Of a DNA stretch of 64,000 nt, positions 44,301 through 55,982 are shown one piece after another. Below the pieces are notes generated by a model, which worked only from the letters and a program-made list of their open reading frames with translations, did not search any database and had not been told where the DNA came from. Made by a program: the position numbers and the translations under genes. Source of the stretch: Astragalus membranaceus (Eukaryota > Streptophyta > Magnoliopsida > Fabales > Fabaceae); the NCBI GenBank assembly GCA_039519185.1, contig CM076850.1, positions 88,828,270 through 88,892,269 of the forward strand, written 5' to 3'. Numbering within the stretch: position 1 is the first letter of the stretch; each line of letters starts with the position of its first letter.

Positions 44301-44953
44301 GCACAGGCCTTGTTATGGTGCCGTCAGCTTGTTTCCCTTCCTGGGTGTGGAGACGTACGAATTGGATTTCGAGTTTAACATGATAATTGTACCTCTGCTT
44401 CTTAGCTTTCCAAGAGGTGGGTATCTCTGGTGTCTGTGACCTCATGGTCTCGTCATTTGCTTGACTTCCGCGCCTTTCTTAGCGCTTGCTACCCTAGACA
44501 TCGTGGTCTCATACCTTGGATCCCCGCCGGGTGGGTGCCGTGATCTTTGCTGCTTTGCTTTAGGAAGATGAGCGCGCCATGACATCCTTGACTCCCATAC
44601 TTAGAGAGATGATCTTGGCTTTAGGTTAATGTTGAGGTTTCCCCCTACGATCTAGGCAGTCCCTCCCTGCATGATATGTTAGGTCTCAGACTTGTCTCGC
44701 TCCACTCCTGACTATGGAGTTGGACCTTTTTTCTTTCTTGATATTCTGCTTTTGTGCTCAAACAACAAATTCATAACTAGGCCTAGCCTTAGGCTCGAGT
44801 CCTGATGCTCTGCTCCTTATTTGGAGTTGCAAGTTTCATCCTCTTCTTCATTCACGTATTGGGCGAGCTTCCCCTCGTGGATCAGCTCTTCAATGTCATC
44901 CCTGAGGGTGCTGCATTAGCTGGTATTGTGCCCATAACAAGTCAGATCAGCCT

Positions 44954-45268
44954 TCATGCTGCCAACCTTGGCCTCCTCTTGGTAGGCCATGTTGTCTTTT
45001 CGACTTGGGAGGCAGTGAAACGAGTTGTGAACATTCTCGCCAGCTGACCCCGTGAGGATATGGATTTCGGCTTTAGCTCTTGAAACCACTCTAGTGCGGC
45101 GTTTTCGAGAGTGATGGGGAAGATTTTACAGTTAACAGGCTCCCTGGCGCCTCGATAGCGCATCATCAGGGAGAAGTGTGCCAGAAGGCGGTCTGGGTCT
45201 CCGGTTCCGTCATACATCTTGAGAGTTGGCAGCTTCTCCAAGGCCCTTGGGATTCGGCATCCATCCAC
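44954..45268 (-). pseudogene. Tat-lineage gag fragment
   Basis: The frame encodes LPTLKMYDGTGDPDRLLAHF, then a YRGAREPVNCKIFPITLEN stretch and AALEWFQELKPKSISS. This is the retrotransposon gag core in the arrangement typical of Tat-type gypsy elements. The usual continuation (ARF... then zinc knuckle) is lost: after TTRFTASQ the text runs into unrelated sequence. Upstream the frame enters the GGCGCC repeats. The protein would have formed the capsid-like particle. Confidence 0.85.
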
Positions 45269-45419
45269 CCTTGGAGTGAAAGGTCATTCGTCCGAAAACC
45301 TTCTTGAGTTTCGGGGGGAGGTGTCTTCTTAGTCAAACTCTTGATGCCTACGTTGGTCGGTGGATCTCCTCGATGGCGATACCCGGTGGTGTCTTCGGTG
45401 TCACCGTTGTTGGAGGAAG

Positions 45420-45760
45420 GGTTCCCCTGCCAGGCGCCCTCATGGGCGCTGTCTGATGCTGCCCTGGTGCCCTACCTGGCGCCCTCATGGGCGCTGCCTG
45501 ATGTTGTCATGGCGCCCTGCCAGGTGCCCTCCTGGGTGCCAGGCGCCCTCATGGGCGCTGTCTGATGCTGCCCTGGTGCCCTACCTGGCGCCCTAATGGG
45601 CGTTGCCTGATGTTGTCATGGCGCCCTGCCAGGCGCCCTCCTAGGTGCCAAGCGCCCTCATGGGCGCTGGCTGCTTCCTTGCCAGGCGCCCTCATGGGCG
45701 CTGGCTTTTCTTCATTGGCGCCCTGCCAGGCGCCTTCATGGGCGTTGGGATGGGCATGTC
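45420..45760. repeat. Tandem array of GGCGCCCTCATGGGCGCTG units
   Basis: About 14 copies of a 19-22-base core, GGCGCCCTNNTGGGCGCTG, sit in larger units of about 60 and 120 bases with TGTCTGATGCTGCCCTGGTG spacers. The array lies next to gag on its 5' side. Frames through it encode repeated MRAPG-like text and may once have been a gag N-terminal extension or leader. Confidence 0.85.
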
Positions 45761-45976
45761 TTAGCACACTGCTGGTCTTCCTGATGCAGCATAGCTTGAG
45801 TGCGATTGGCCAGGAGATCCAAAAGCTGACTCACATTCGAAGGCTGGGCAGGCTGACTGGTACCCTCGTCAGGTAGGGTTGCGACGTTGCCCTCAGGAAT
45901 ACCCTCTGGTCGGGGTGCGGGTATGGCAATGCTCTGAACCCGGGGTCTGCCTCTGCGGGTATGGCAATACTCACAT

Positions 45977-46186
45977 TTGAACCTTTTTTAGGGCAAAGTT
46001 TGCCTGTATTTATAGGAAATCGCGCCCTCTCGTGGATCATTGGATGGGTAGAGTCGATCTTGACCGTCCAAGCATGTTGGGCTCGCATGAGGTAGATATG
46101 GGCTGGATCGATTGGGCTGATCCATATTACTTGCTAAGCGCACCTCCTGGTTTTGCTAATGGGACCCCTTGATCCACTCTAGAGCA
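45977..46186 (-). repeat. 5' LTR remnant of the Tat element
   Basis: It corresponds to positions 41945-42154 of the left LTR with about 15 base changes. The first 165 bases of the LTR, the primer-binding site and part of gag are deleted. Confidence 0.8.
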
Positions 46187-46738
46187 CAATGCAAACACAC
46201 AATCACTTAAAAACATATAACTACAAAAAGACTTACACTACAAGAAAAACAGGATTTTTCGGCGGGCAAAATCCGCCGGAAAAGCCATATTTCCGCTGCA
46301 AAATTGGACTTTGCGGCGGATTTTTGCCGCCGGTAGCCAGCTCGCAGCAAACGCTTTCCGGCGGATTATCCGCCGGAAGTTTGCGGCGGATTTAGAGGCG
46401 CCGCAAAATCCACCGCAAATTTGCGGCGGATAATCCGCCGGAAAGGGGTCAAATTTTTCCCGCAAAATATCCGCCGGAAAACTCCCAATATCCGCCGCAA
46501 AGTATCCGCCGCAAACGACACAAATCCGCCGCAAAGTACTATTTTTTTTAAAAAAAATTATTATTATTTTTAAAAAATAAATTTTATTTTTTAAAAAAAA
46601 TCGTTTTAATTAAAAATATATATTATTTTATTAATTTTTTTAATTATTGATAAAAAAATAAAATCCAATCTTGATATGACACTCTCTATTGATAAAAAAA
46701 TAAAAAAATAAAATATCCATACAAAAAAATAAAATAAT

Positions 46739-47029
46739 CTACAACAATAAAAATTGAGAAAAACAGTAAAATATATATTTAATGTCTGCTACCCCTAAAC
46801 AGAGACCTACGCCATTATCTTGATATGACACTCTCTTGAGCATTGTCGGCAGCAGCTCCATTACAGTGGCGTATGTCTCCATTTCTTTGTAAAGAAATTT
46901 CCACATTGTCGTGAACACCCCTTCATCTTTTTCGTTAAAAGTAACCCATTTATCAGCAAAAAGCTCCTCCTCATTATTTCCACCACAAGTGACATATACG
47001 TTAATCAAACCCTCGGTATCATCCTTCAA
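46739..47029 (-). pseudogene. TNPA-type C-terminal fragment, first copy
   Basis: It encodes LKDDTEGLINVYVTCGGNNE, then FADKWVTFNEKDEGVFTTMW and METYATVMELLPTMLKRV. The same exon-like segment recurs, damaged, at 49506-49803 and inverted at 49815-50078. In En/Spm-type elements such segments end the DNA-binding TNPA protein. It is joined directly to TNPD sequence, with everything between deleted. Confidence 0.6.
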
Positions 47030-48066
47030 CTTAACAGCCCGTCATTGCGTGGATCACAGGCAAAATCTGGATGAACACGATCAAAATGCTTCCAAGCTTC
47101 ACCATCACATGGGTGACGTAATTCACCAGAATTATTTCTATTTTGATGGTGCCATGTCATTTTACCCGCGGTCTCCATTGAAGTAAACATCCTCTGTAGC
47201 CTTGGAATAAGAGGCAGATAGAACATTGATTTTCGTGGAACCGGTTTGCCTCTGCTCATCCCTGATCTACTGACACGATAGCGTGGTTGTCCACACAACT
47301 TGCATTCCGACAACTCTCCATCATTTATGCCAAACTCATTGTTATAATAGAGCATGCAACCAGACACACAACAATCAATCCTTTTAGATTTTAAGCCAAG
47401 CTTCGATACCACTCTTTTAGCTTCATAATAACTTTGCGGTAAACTCCCTCTAATGGGGGTTGCATCCAACATCATTTTGGTCATATATTCCATGCACAAC
47501 TCAGCAACATTAAATTGAGACTTAAGACCCAACAACCGAACACACATTGATAATTTTGAGTCTGTAGATCCTTCAAATATGGGTTTATTTGTCTCACTCA
47601 AATACATGTAAAACCTTTGAGCTTCCTCATTTGGAACTTCATCAGCATCTGGTTCTTCAAAATCCAAATTTACTCCAACATCGTCAGATATCATTCCCTG
47701 ATAAACATCTAACGACGGGCTTAAAATCTAACGACTACTTGATGTGTGATCTACTCCTTCAACCGGAACATTAACGGCAGGAACTGCAGGTACCCCTGGC
47801 GTTCCTTCCCCGTGATGACTCCATGTCCAATAATTTGGCCTAAACCCATTTTTGTACAAATGAAGTCTAACTTCATGTTCATTTTTTATAGCTCCAAATG
47901 AACATTTCAAGCACGGACATCGAATACCGCCTTGTCGCCCAAATTCTTCATGATCAATGTACTTAGCACAAAAAATAAACTCTTCTACTCCTTCTACAAA
48001 ACGTCGTTTTACACCAGTTCTTCCAGGATACCATCGATCATACATCCAACTACGATCCATTTTCAA
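47026..48066 (-). pseudogene. CACTA transposase TNPD, N-terminal part
   Basis: It starts at 48066 with a Transpos_assoc-type domain (MDRSWMYDRWYPGR, then CPCLKCSFG and HLYKNGFRPNYWTW) and continues after an in-frame TAG at 47726-47728. The second part has the region that precedes the DDE core: LSMCVRLLGLKSQFN, CCVSGCMLYYN, CKLCGQPRY and MFTSMETAGKMTWHH. The catalytic Transposase_21 domain that should follow DPRNDGL is absent. A working protein would bind the element ends and cut DNA; this one cannot. Confidence 0.85.
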
Positions 48067-48834
48067 GAACTATACGTATACTACACTACAATATAAATAA
48101 AATAAACTATCAATTACTTCATATTTTGATATATATATTTATATATTACTCATTTTATTTTGATATTTCAATAAACTACCAATTAATTACAAGCAACAGA
48201 ATTAATTTTTTAATAATGTTATATACTAATAATTTAAACATTATAAATAATAATTCCAAATTTAATTTTAAATTTCAATTTTTATAAGACAATATATGTT
48301 AATAAAATTTATAAGTGAACTTAGTAAATAAGTTTTTTCAATATAAATTAATTTGTATTATTATTGCAAACAAAATTTGTAACAAAATTTTACTAAAAAT
48401 AGTGAAGTAAGTAATATTTTATTAATTACTTTAACAACTAACCGTAGTGAAGAGAAGGCTCTGGCTTGAAGCTTATCCTGAACTCAAGCAGAGAGGAAAA
48501 AGGAGGAACCCAAACAATACCTGAACAAAAAACAACACAATTAGTAACAAACTCATATTATTATAAAATAATTTAAAAACGAATATTAAAAAAAAAATTA
48601 AAAACTAAAACTATTAACTCATATCAAAAACATACCTTGAAGAAATTTCCCAATAAGAGCAGAAGACAATTCGTATGGAGGGAGGAAGCGCTTTTGAGAT
48701 TTAGTAGAGAAGGAGAGAATTTGGAGAGAGTAAAAGAGAAATTTTAAGAAGAGAATGGGAGGATTGTTAGAAGTGTGAAGAATGGGAAGTGGGGAATGGA
48801 TATATATAGGAAAAAGCAGCCAATGGTCAAAAGG
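48067..48834. other. Promoter/leader side of the CACTA gene, AT-rich
   Basis: No coding sequence. A TATATATAGG word at 48800 and a CT-rich stretch lie upstream of the minus-strand start, consistent with a leader, followed by subterminal repeats from 48835. Confidence 0.5.
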
Positions 48835-49505
48835 TAATATCCGCCGCAATAGGAGATTTGCGGCGGATTCTGGGTCTTTGCGGCGGATTTTGAATTTTAA
48901 TATCCGCGGGTTTTTTTTCTACGGAGCTTTGCGGCGGATTATGGAGGTTTGCGGCGGATTTTGAAATTTAATATCAGCGGGCTTTTTTTTTACGGAGCTT
49001 TGCGGCGGATTCTGGGTCTTTGCGGCGGATATTCAAATTAAAATACCGCGCCTTTTTTTTAAAAACACCAAACAATCCGCCGCAAAAGCCACAATCCGCC
49101 GCAAATATCCGCCGCTAATACTCAACATCCGCCGCAAACGACACACATCCGCCGCAAAGTACCATTTTTTTTTAAAAAATTTATTTATTTTTTTTAAAAA
49201 ATTATTATTATTTTTAAAAAATAAATTTTATTTTTTTAAAAAAATCGTTTTAATTAAAAATATATATTATTTTATTAATTTTTTTAATTATTGATAAAAA
49301 AATAAAATCCAATAACTAATTAATTTTTAATTTAAAAAAATAAAAATTGGGAAAAGCAGTAAAATATTATCACCAAAAAAATATCCATACAATTAATAAA
49401 ATATCCATACAAAAAAATAAAATAATCTAAAACAATAAAAATTGGGAAAAACAGTAAAATATATATTTAATGTCTGCTACCCCTAAACAGAGACCTACGC
49501 CATTA

Positions 49506-50082
49506 TCTTGATATGACACTCTCTTGAGCATTGTCGGCAGCAGCTCCATTACAGTGGCGTATGTCTCCATTTCTTTGTAAAGAAATTTCCACATTGTCGT
49601 GAACACCCCTTCATCTTTTTCGTTAAAAGTAACCCATTTATCAGCAAAAAGCTCCTCCTCATTATTTCCACCACAAGTGCATATACGTTAATCAAACCCT
49701 CGGTATCATCCTTCAACTTAACAGCCCGTCCTTGCAGTTCCTCAAACTTTCTATTTAGAGATTCAACCATTTTTTCAAAATAGAAAGTTTCACAAGAAAC
49801 CATCTTTTGAAAAGATGATTGAATCTCTAAATAGAAAGTTTGAGGAACTGCAAGGACGGGTTGTTAAGTTGGAGGATGATACCGAGCGTTTGATGAGCGT
49901 ATATGTCTCTTGTGGTGAAAATAATGAGGAGGAGCTTTTTGCTGATAAAGGGGTTACTTTTAACGAAAAAGATGAAGGGGTGTTCATGACAATGTGGAAA
50001 TTTTTTTGCAAAAAAATGGAGACATACGCCACTCTATTGGAGCCGCTGCCGGCAATGCTCAAGAGAGTGCCGTATTAAGAGA
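49506..50082. repeat. Coding-sequence palindrome inside the composite CACTA
   Basis: The left arm 49506-49790 (minus-strand frame ESLNRKFEELQGRAVKLKDD) and right arm 49812-50082 (plus-strand frame ESLNRKFEELQGRVVKLEDD) are inverted copies separated by about 20-30 bases. The left copy has a one-base deletion near 49680 that shifts its frame. A transcript through both would fold into a hairpin of about 270 bp. Confidence 0.85.
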
Positions 50083-50492
50083 GTGCCGTATCAAGAGAAT
50101 GAGAGTATTGGTAGAGGTGTGAAAAAGAAGAAGGGGAGAAGGGGTTTATATAGGAGAAACGAAGTCAAACGGTCAAAAGGCAAGATCCGTCGGAAACGGC
50201 AGTTACCGGCGGATTTAAGGGATTTGCGGCAGACGGAGGTGTATTTGTGGTGGTTAATTAAAATCTCGTAAATTTTTTTTTTTTTGTGATCCCAAATCCG
50301 CCGCAAAAACCGTTAAATCCGCCGCAAAAGCCAAGACGAATTTTAATCCGCCGCAACGGTCAATTATTCCGCCGGTAACTTTGAGGCGGATAAAATCCGC
50401 CGGAAATGCGTAGATTCCGCCAGTAACTTTGCGGCGGATCCATATCCGCCGGAAACTCCTGGCCGGAAAAATCAATAATTCTTGTAGTGTTA

Positions 50493-51449
50493 GCATCATA
50501 CTTTAACTAAATCTCCAACCCATTTCAGGAACTTACTCACTTCAATCAACATGCCAACATTCCTATTATATTTGGAGCTAATATTAATAACTCTAACAAA
50601 TCAAAATTTACATAAAAGAGGGAAGAACTCGCTCTTTGAAGAAAATCTCTATTTAGAAAGGTGGGTGATATCTCCACACAAAACCAATGAGCTCCTAAGC
50701 TCCCAACTCAGAAATGCTCTTGGAAGACTTCTCCTTCTGAGCCTCTACCTTCAGCCCCATCCTTCCTAATGCACTACATTAGTAACCCTTCCAAATGCAA
50801 ATACTCAAAGTTGAACTTTAACTACTCTAAAGCCGCATGCTACCGGTTCTTCGGAATGGAGGGTGAAGTTGAATTTCTGAACTTTTGATTGAATAACTCA
50901 TACGTTTTCAGTGACAAGAAATGAGAAGAAAAAAAAATAGAATTTGCTCTCATTCATGGAAGAAGAAATAAGGAGGGTTCTTTCTCCATTTAAGCCCCAC
51001 TCCTTTCAAGCATTGGCTTCCATTTCTCAAAACAAGAGATGCATGCAAGATCATCAATGGAGAGTGTGGAAGGAGAGTTTAAGTTTCTGTTTATAGTAGA
51101 TTTTTGAGCAGTAGAAGTTCTGAAGCTAAGATGGAAAGATGAATGTAACTTGAAGAAAGCAAATTTTCAGAATTGTCTTCTTGGCTCCCTCTCTTTCTCT
51201 CTCCCTTGACTCTCGCCAACTCTCTCATTCTCTCTAGCTTCATTCTCTCTAGCTTCTCTCTATTTCTTTCTTTCTTTCTTTCTTTCCGTATTCTATTTTT
51301 TCCCTCTATAAACTTATCTTAATCTTAAGAATATAAATATTTGGGAGTCTCCCACTCCACTTTCCCTCCAAAACTCCCACCACCTACCCCCCACATACCC
51401 CCTACCCCCCACTCTTTTTTTTTTTCATATTTTTATTTTAAAAAAATAG
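50493..51449. other. Non-coding, LTR-leader-like stretch between two CACTA elements
   Basis: CT-rich text with TCTCTCTAGCTTC repeats (51180-51290) and CTATAAACTTATC (51306) resembles the promoter-leader zone of gypsy LTRs and may continue the LTR begun at 40027. No gene is seen. Confidence 0.4.
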
Positions 51450-51999
51450 CACTACTACAGATTTTTTAATGGGCAGCGCTTTTTTTTATCAATGGGCAGC
51501 GCTTTTGAGCGCTGCTAATATTTGCGCTGCTGATTCCACTCTAATAATGGGCAGCGCTTTTAGGAAAAAGCGCTGCTCATTGCCTTAGCGCATTTTCAAA
51601 TGGGCAGCGCTTTGTAGGAGAAAGCGCTGCTCATTGACTTAGCGCATTTTCGAATGGGCAACGCTTTTTAGGAGTAAGCGCTGCCCATTGTGTAATTTTT
51701 TTTTTATTTTTTTTCTGTTTTTGTTATTTTCCTTTTGACAATTGCAATTTTCCTGGACATATATACTCATAACCAGCTATAATCAAACATTCAGCAATTC
51801 ATTCCCAATTCATTCCAATTCAAATCAAACATTATGAGCAAAAACAAAACCAGCTAATCAAACATTCCAATCATAACTAACTTAGCTATATGTATCCAAA
51901 AAGGCAAAATCAAACATTATGTATCCAAAAAGGGAAATCAAACATTCAGCAATTCATTCCCAATTCATTCCAATTCATTCCATTTCTACACTTTAACCA

Positions 52000-52340
52000 A
52001 AACAAACTAACTAACAAGTTATTATCCAATTCATATGTACCCAAAACTAGCTAAACTTACAATATGAACCAAAACTAGCTAACAAGTGGTTAAGTTTCCC
52101 AATTCATTCCATTTCTACACTTGAACCAAAACAAACTAACTAACAAGTTATTATCCAATTCATATGTACCCAAAACTAGCTAAACTTACAATATGAACCA
52201 AAACTAGCTAACACGTGCTTAAGTTTCCCAATTCATTCCATTTCTACACTTGAACCAAAACAAACTAGCTAACAAGTTATTATCCAATTCATATGTACCT
52301 AAAACTAGCTAAACTTCAATATGAACCAAAACTAGCTTAG
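52000..52340. repeat. Three tandem units of about 120 bp in the CACTA 3' flank
   Basis: Each contains CCATTTCTACACTT(G/T)AACC, AACAAGTTATTATCCAATTC and CAATATGAACCAAAACTAGC. They lie downstream of the protease exon and could be part of a 3' UTR. Confidence 0.8.
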
Positions 52341-52397
52341 TTGTATGTATCCAAATGAAACGCTAACAACTTACAGTATTACATATTCTATCCAAAA

Positions 52398-55300
52398 TCA
52401 AAAAAAACGGGAGACATAACGGCACCACTCTCCTCTAAGCTCAACTAGCTGTTCCTCAGAGTATGTCTTTACCCGACAATCAGGAAAATACTGAAATTAT
52501 ATAAATAAATAAAATTAGAATTGAAATGGTTAAATGGAATTAACTATTATTATATCAAAATCAAAAAGAATTCTAGATACCTGCCGGGGAATAATCGTTT
52601 GGTTGTGGGTAATAATTTCCTTCAAAAATTTCATTACATAATACCCACAATCATTGCTATTGGGTTGTTTTGGACACTACAAAACAAAACATTAGTTAGA
52701 TGTTAAATTTAATTTAATACATTTTTTCACAAAATAATGTAATTAAATAGATAAGAACATTGATTAAAAACTTACAACTATCGGTATCCATTTGGTCTTT
52801 GATTGTTCCACTCCCCAATATGTTTTCAAACAACTGAACACAATGACATATAACTATATTATTCGAAATACATATATACGTATATAAGTAAAACAAAGAA
52901 ATATGTAGAGGGATCGAAATACACACACCTATTATATAACTCGATCAACTCGGGGTAGTTGTTGAAATGACCATGCAATGGATCAATGAAGTACACCGTA
53001 TCTCTCCCCGGATTTATTGCTAACAGAATCCAATGTTCCCTACAAAATAAGATTTTGAATAAGTAATTGACTAGTATTTAAAAAATGCATGTTATATAAG
53101 CATGGATTAAATCTCTCACCGAAAGAGACACGGTGCCAAAAACATGTAATCATCGCTTTTACTTTGAACTTCCCAGAAGCGTCGAGTGATATAATTTTTA
53201 ACCTCTGTCTTGTTTTGTTCCACAAGCATCTCATAATTACGCAGCTTCTGGGACACATCATGCAGGTGTGTATTATCCGGACACATGAACACAAATCTCA
53301 GTGTCTGTTCCGAAGGGACCAAAATGTCCTCGTACAAGTACCTATAATTAGAGATATATACAAATTAAATTAACGATTTAATAAAAAAAATTCAATGATG
53401 TCAAGTACCTATAATCAATTACATACGTGCCTGACATATGCTCTAATAGCAGTACTGGTTGCCCAGTTCATTTTACATACATCAGTGATATCCTCACGTC
53501 TGATCGACAGTGTTTGACCTAAAGTCCCAAAAATTTGGTCATCCATCTCTAATTCAAGCGGGATTGCCTCATCCATCCTGAATTCCGCGTGCATTTCAGC
53601 ATAACCAATAATCTTGTAATCATTAATTGAAGAGGCCGAGGGCTGAGACTGAGACACAATTAGAGAAGGGGAGGGCTGAGTCACTTTTGGAGGGGTGGGC
53701 TGGGTCACTTTTGGAGGAGGGGCGGGCTGAGAATTTTGTGTAGAAGGGCCGGACCGAGACACTTTCTTGCCAATAGATTTTGCCTTGCCAACACTTATGC
53801 TTTTAGATTTTGCATTTTTGCGTACCTATATATTAAAAAAAATAATTACTCAGTTAGCACACAATATATGACAAAAAATAATAATTAGTTACAAGTAAAT
53901 TGTCACTTACCACAAGATGTGTTGGCCATGCCACAAAGGTACCAACTGCATTATCCACATTCAGTAAATCTATACTGACATTTGGAACAGGCAATTGTGC
54001 ATTCCCCACAATCGCACAGTCAACTCTGACTCTAAGATGATCTGGAGGTAGGGGTAAATTGTGCATCAAGGGACCCAATTGGTTGCATATGAAGCCTATT
54101 GCAACCATTTGATGTGGGTTTGAGATATACAATTCACACTCACACTCATTGTTGTCCTAAATCAATTATAAACAAAAAATAATAAAGACATTATTTGATG
54201 TAATAAGAAAGAGAGTTTAAAAATTAATTCATTATTTATTGTAAAAAAAAAATTAATACCTTAGTTGACGGAATTGTGCAACTATCTCGTGCGCTATTTG
54301 TGGCAGGGGATGATGGTACCGCAGGCGCTGAAACCTTCGCATATTGCAGTTTGAAATCACTAAGTTCAGCCCTTAGACCTTCATACAATACTCGCAACTC
54401 TCTACTTTGTTGACAATCATGCTCACCATGAGTTTGCTTTTTTGGTCCAAGGTAGTGGGTTGGATTAACGCCAAATCCACAACCCCTTGTACGGCCCGAG
54501 TATTCTCCCCTTTCCAAGGCACGAGAAAGAATTTCCTTTTCAGAGCAATCTGTGATCTCTCCCTGTGACACAGACTGTGATATGGTTTCCTAATTCACAA
54601 AAAAAAGTATAATAAAATTATTATACATTACAAAGATCATAAAAATTTTAAAAGTTTTTGAAATACTTACAATTTTATGGGTCACCTCCTTAGTTTTGGG
54701 ATCCACAATCTCCCCATCCTTGTTTTGTCGGGCCTCTACCCACAAAACATGCCGCTCAATACTTTCTTTATGACGATCTTTCCCACTCTCCTCCAACTAT
54801 ATTTAAATTTACCAAATGTTAAGACATTATAAATCAAAAGATTCATTAAACAAAAAGAAATCAAGTTTATTGTGTCTTACCAATCTTTCTTCAATAATTT
54901 GATATCCACTAGCACCGCCTCTATACGGGTACTCACAACATGAAGCTCTCCCTCGATTCTGTTGGCTTGTTTTCTATTTAGAGAGATAAGTATACATTAA
55001 TGCATAATATATAATTGTCAAATATATTTTAAGTTATAACTTAATAGATTATAGTACTAACCAAGAATTCTGGATCTTCAGTGCGTTTTCTAACAAATAT
55101 ACCCCAATCCTCCTTTGTAATAAATCCACTATATAGTGGTGGAGGCTCCCATCTGATGTTTCCACTATGATCTCTGAGATATTTATTTGTTAGACTAGTC
55201 CTGAAATTCCGATGTAACTTTCCCGCTTCCTTCATTAACCAGATTTTTCGAGTCTCGTCCACGTCAAAAAATTTCTGCTTACACATATTCAATGAAAATG

Positions 55301-55757
55301 ATATAAATATATATGGTTACAAAATTATTAAATAAGATAACTAAAGAGATATAAAATTATATACCTGCATTGTTAACCAGAACTCCTCTTTTTGTTTCCA
55401 CAAAATGGCATTTTTTTTGTCATTCCAATTAGTGATTGTAATTGGTATCATTTGTTTTACCTTACTAGCAACGAAGGTAATCAACTGTGTGCCATTTCTT
55501 CCAATTGGCTGACCCTTAACATTCCACTCGACCTGCATTATGTCATTAGTTAATTAATTATCAAACAATTAAAACTAAGTATTGAATTAAGTTAATTAGT
55601 AACTTACTGATAAGGGTCCTTTTCCTTTATTTATCCGACCGATGATATCTTTTTTGACAGTCATTCCACGGGGACCATGCTTCCTGATATAGTCTCCAAC
55701 ATCACTCTCATGACCGCTGTCATCATGCCCACTACCATGATCATTATAATCTTCCAT
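52398..55757 (-). CDS. TNPA/Transposase_24-like protein with C-terminal Ulp1 (C48) protease domain, multi-exon
   Basis: The start ATG is at 55757 (MEDYNDHGSGHDDSGHESD). About 13 exons can be followed by GT-AG borders: roughly 55757-55610, 55530-55364, 55284-55063, 54972-54888, 54796-54673, 54588-54261, 54155-53912, 53826-53445, 53340-53121, 53029-52930, 52834-52775, 52679-52584 and 52493-52398. The N-terminal half has the Ptta/En-Spm Transposase_24 pattern (WLMKEAGKLHRNFRTSLTNK), then a region ending in GGASGYQIIEERL. The C-terminal part holds the C48 fold: HWILLAINP (His), VYFIDPLHG (Asp) and SNDCGYYVMKF (Cys). The protein ends SRFF. C48 enzymes cleave SUMO or ubiquitin-like proteins; the substrate here is unknown. 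Exon borders are by eye and may be off by a few bases. Confidence 0.75.
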
Positions 55758-55982
55758 CTGACCTGCAATAAAATAAATAACCAGTCAAGAAAAATAAATA
55801 ACCAGTCAAGAAGATGAAAACTATGTAAATAACTAGTCAAGAAGATGAATAATCATTGTTATTGTTATATTTATTGAAAAGACCAACAAAAAATTAAATA
55901 ACCAATCAAGAAGATGAAAACTATGTAAAAATGCATTTGATGTAAGAAAACTATGTAAAAAAATAAATAATCATTGTTATTG

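Larger units (their letters stand above)
41780..46186 (-). mobile_element. Tat-lineage Ty3/gypsy element with large deletions
   Basis: The left LTR (41780-42154) and right LTR remnant (about 45977-46186) are direct repeats. The polypurine tract lies at 42155-42167 on the minus strand. Only part of gag survives (44954-45268); protease, reverse transcriptase and integrase are gone. The interior is full of minisatellites, which is a known trait of Tat/Ogre 3' regions. CAATG occurs at both outer edges (41777-41781 and 46187-46191). This fits a 5-bp duplication if one TG was lost at the left LTR start. The same family in plus orientation surrounds the left nest. Confidence 0.8.
46236..50489 (-). 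mobile_element. Composite CACTA element (GGCGGA family)
   Basis: It starts CACTACAAGAAAAAC and ends ATTCTTGTAGTG, with TTA on both sides (46233-46235 and 50490-50492). GGCGGATNNTCCGCC subterminal repeats occur at 46260-46530, again internally at 48835-49165, and at 50180-50465. The block 46495-47040 is duplicated at 49125-49722, and a palindrome of coding sequence is centred near 49805. It therefore looks like two partial elements fused between one pair of ends. Genes run on the minus strand; catalytic transposase sequence is missing. Confidence 0.85.

Noticed and set aside
46187..46235. Treating 46187-46235 and 50493-51449 as a proven continuation of the LTR that starts at 40027
   Set aside because: Text style fits, but I found no direct repeat or closing LTR end, so it is only mentioned as possible.
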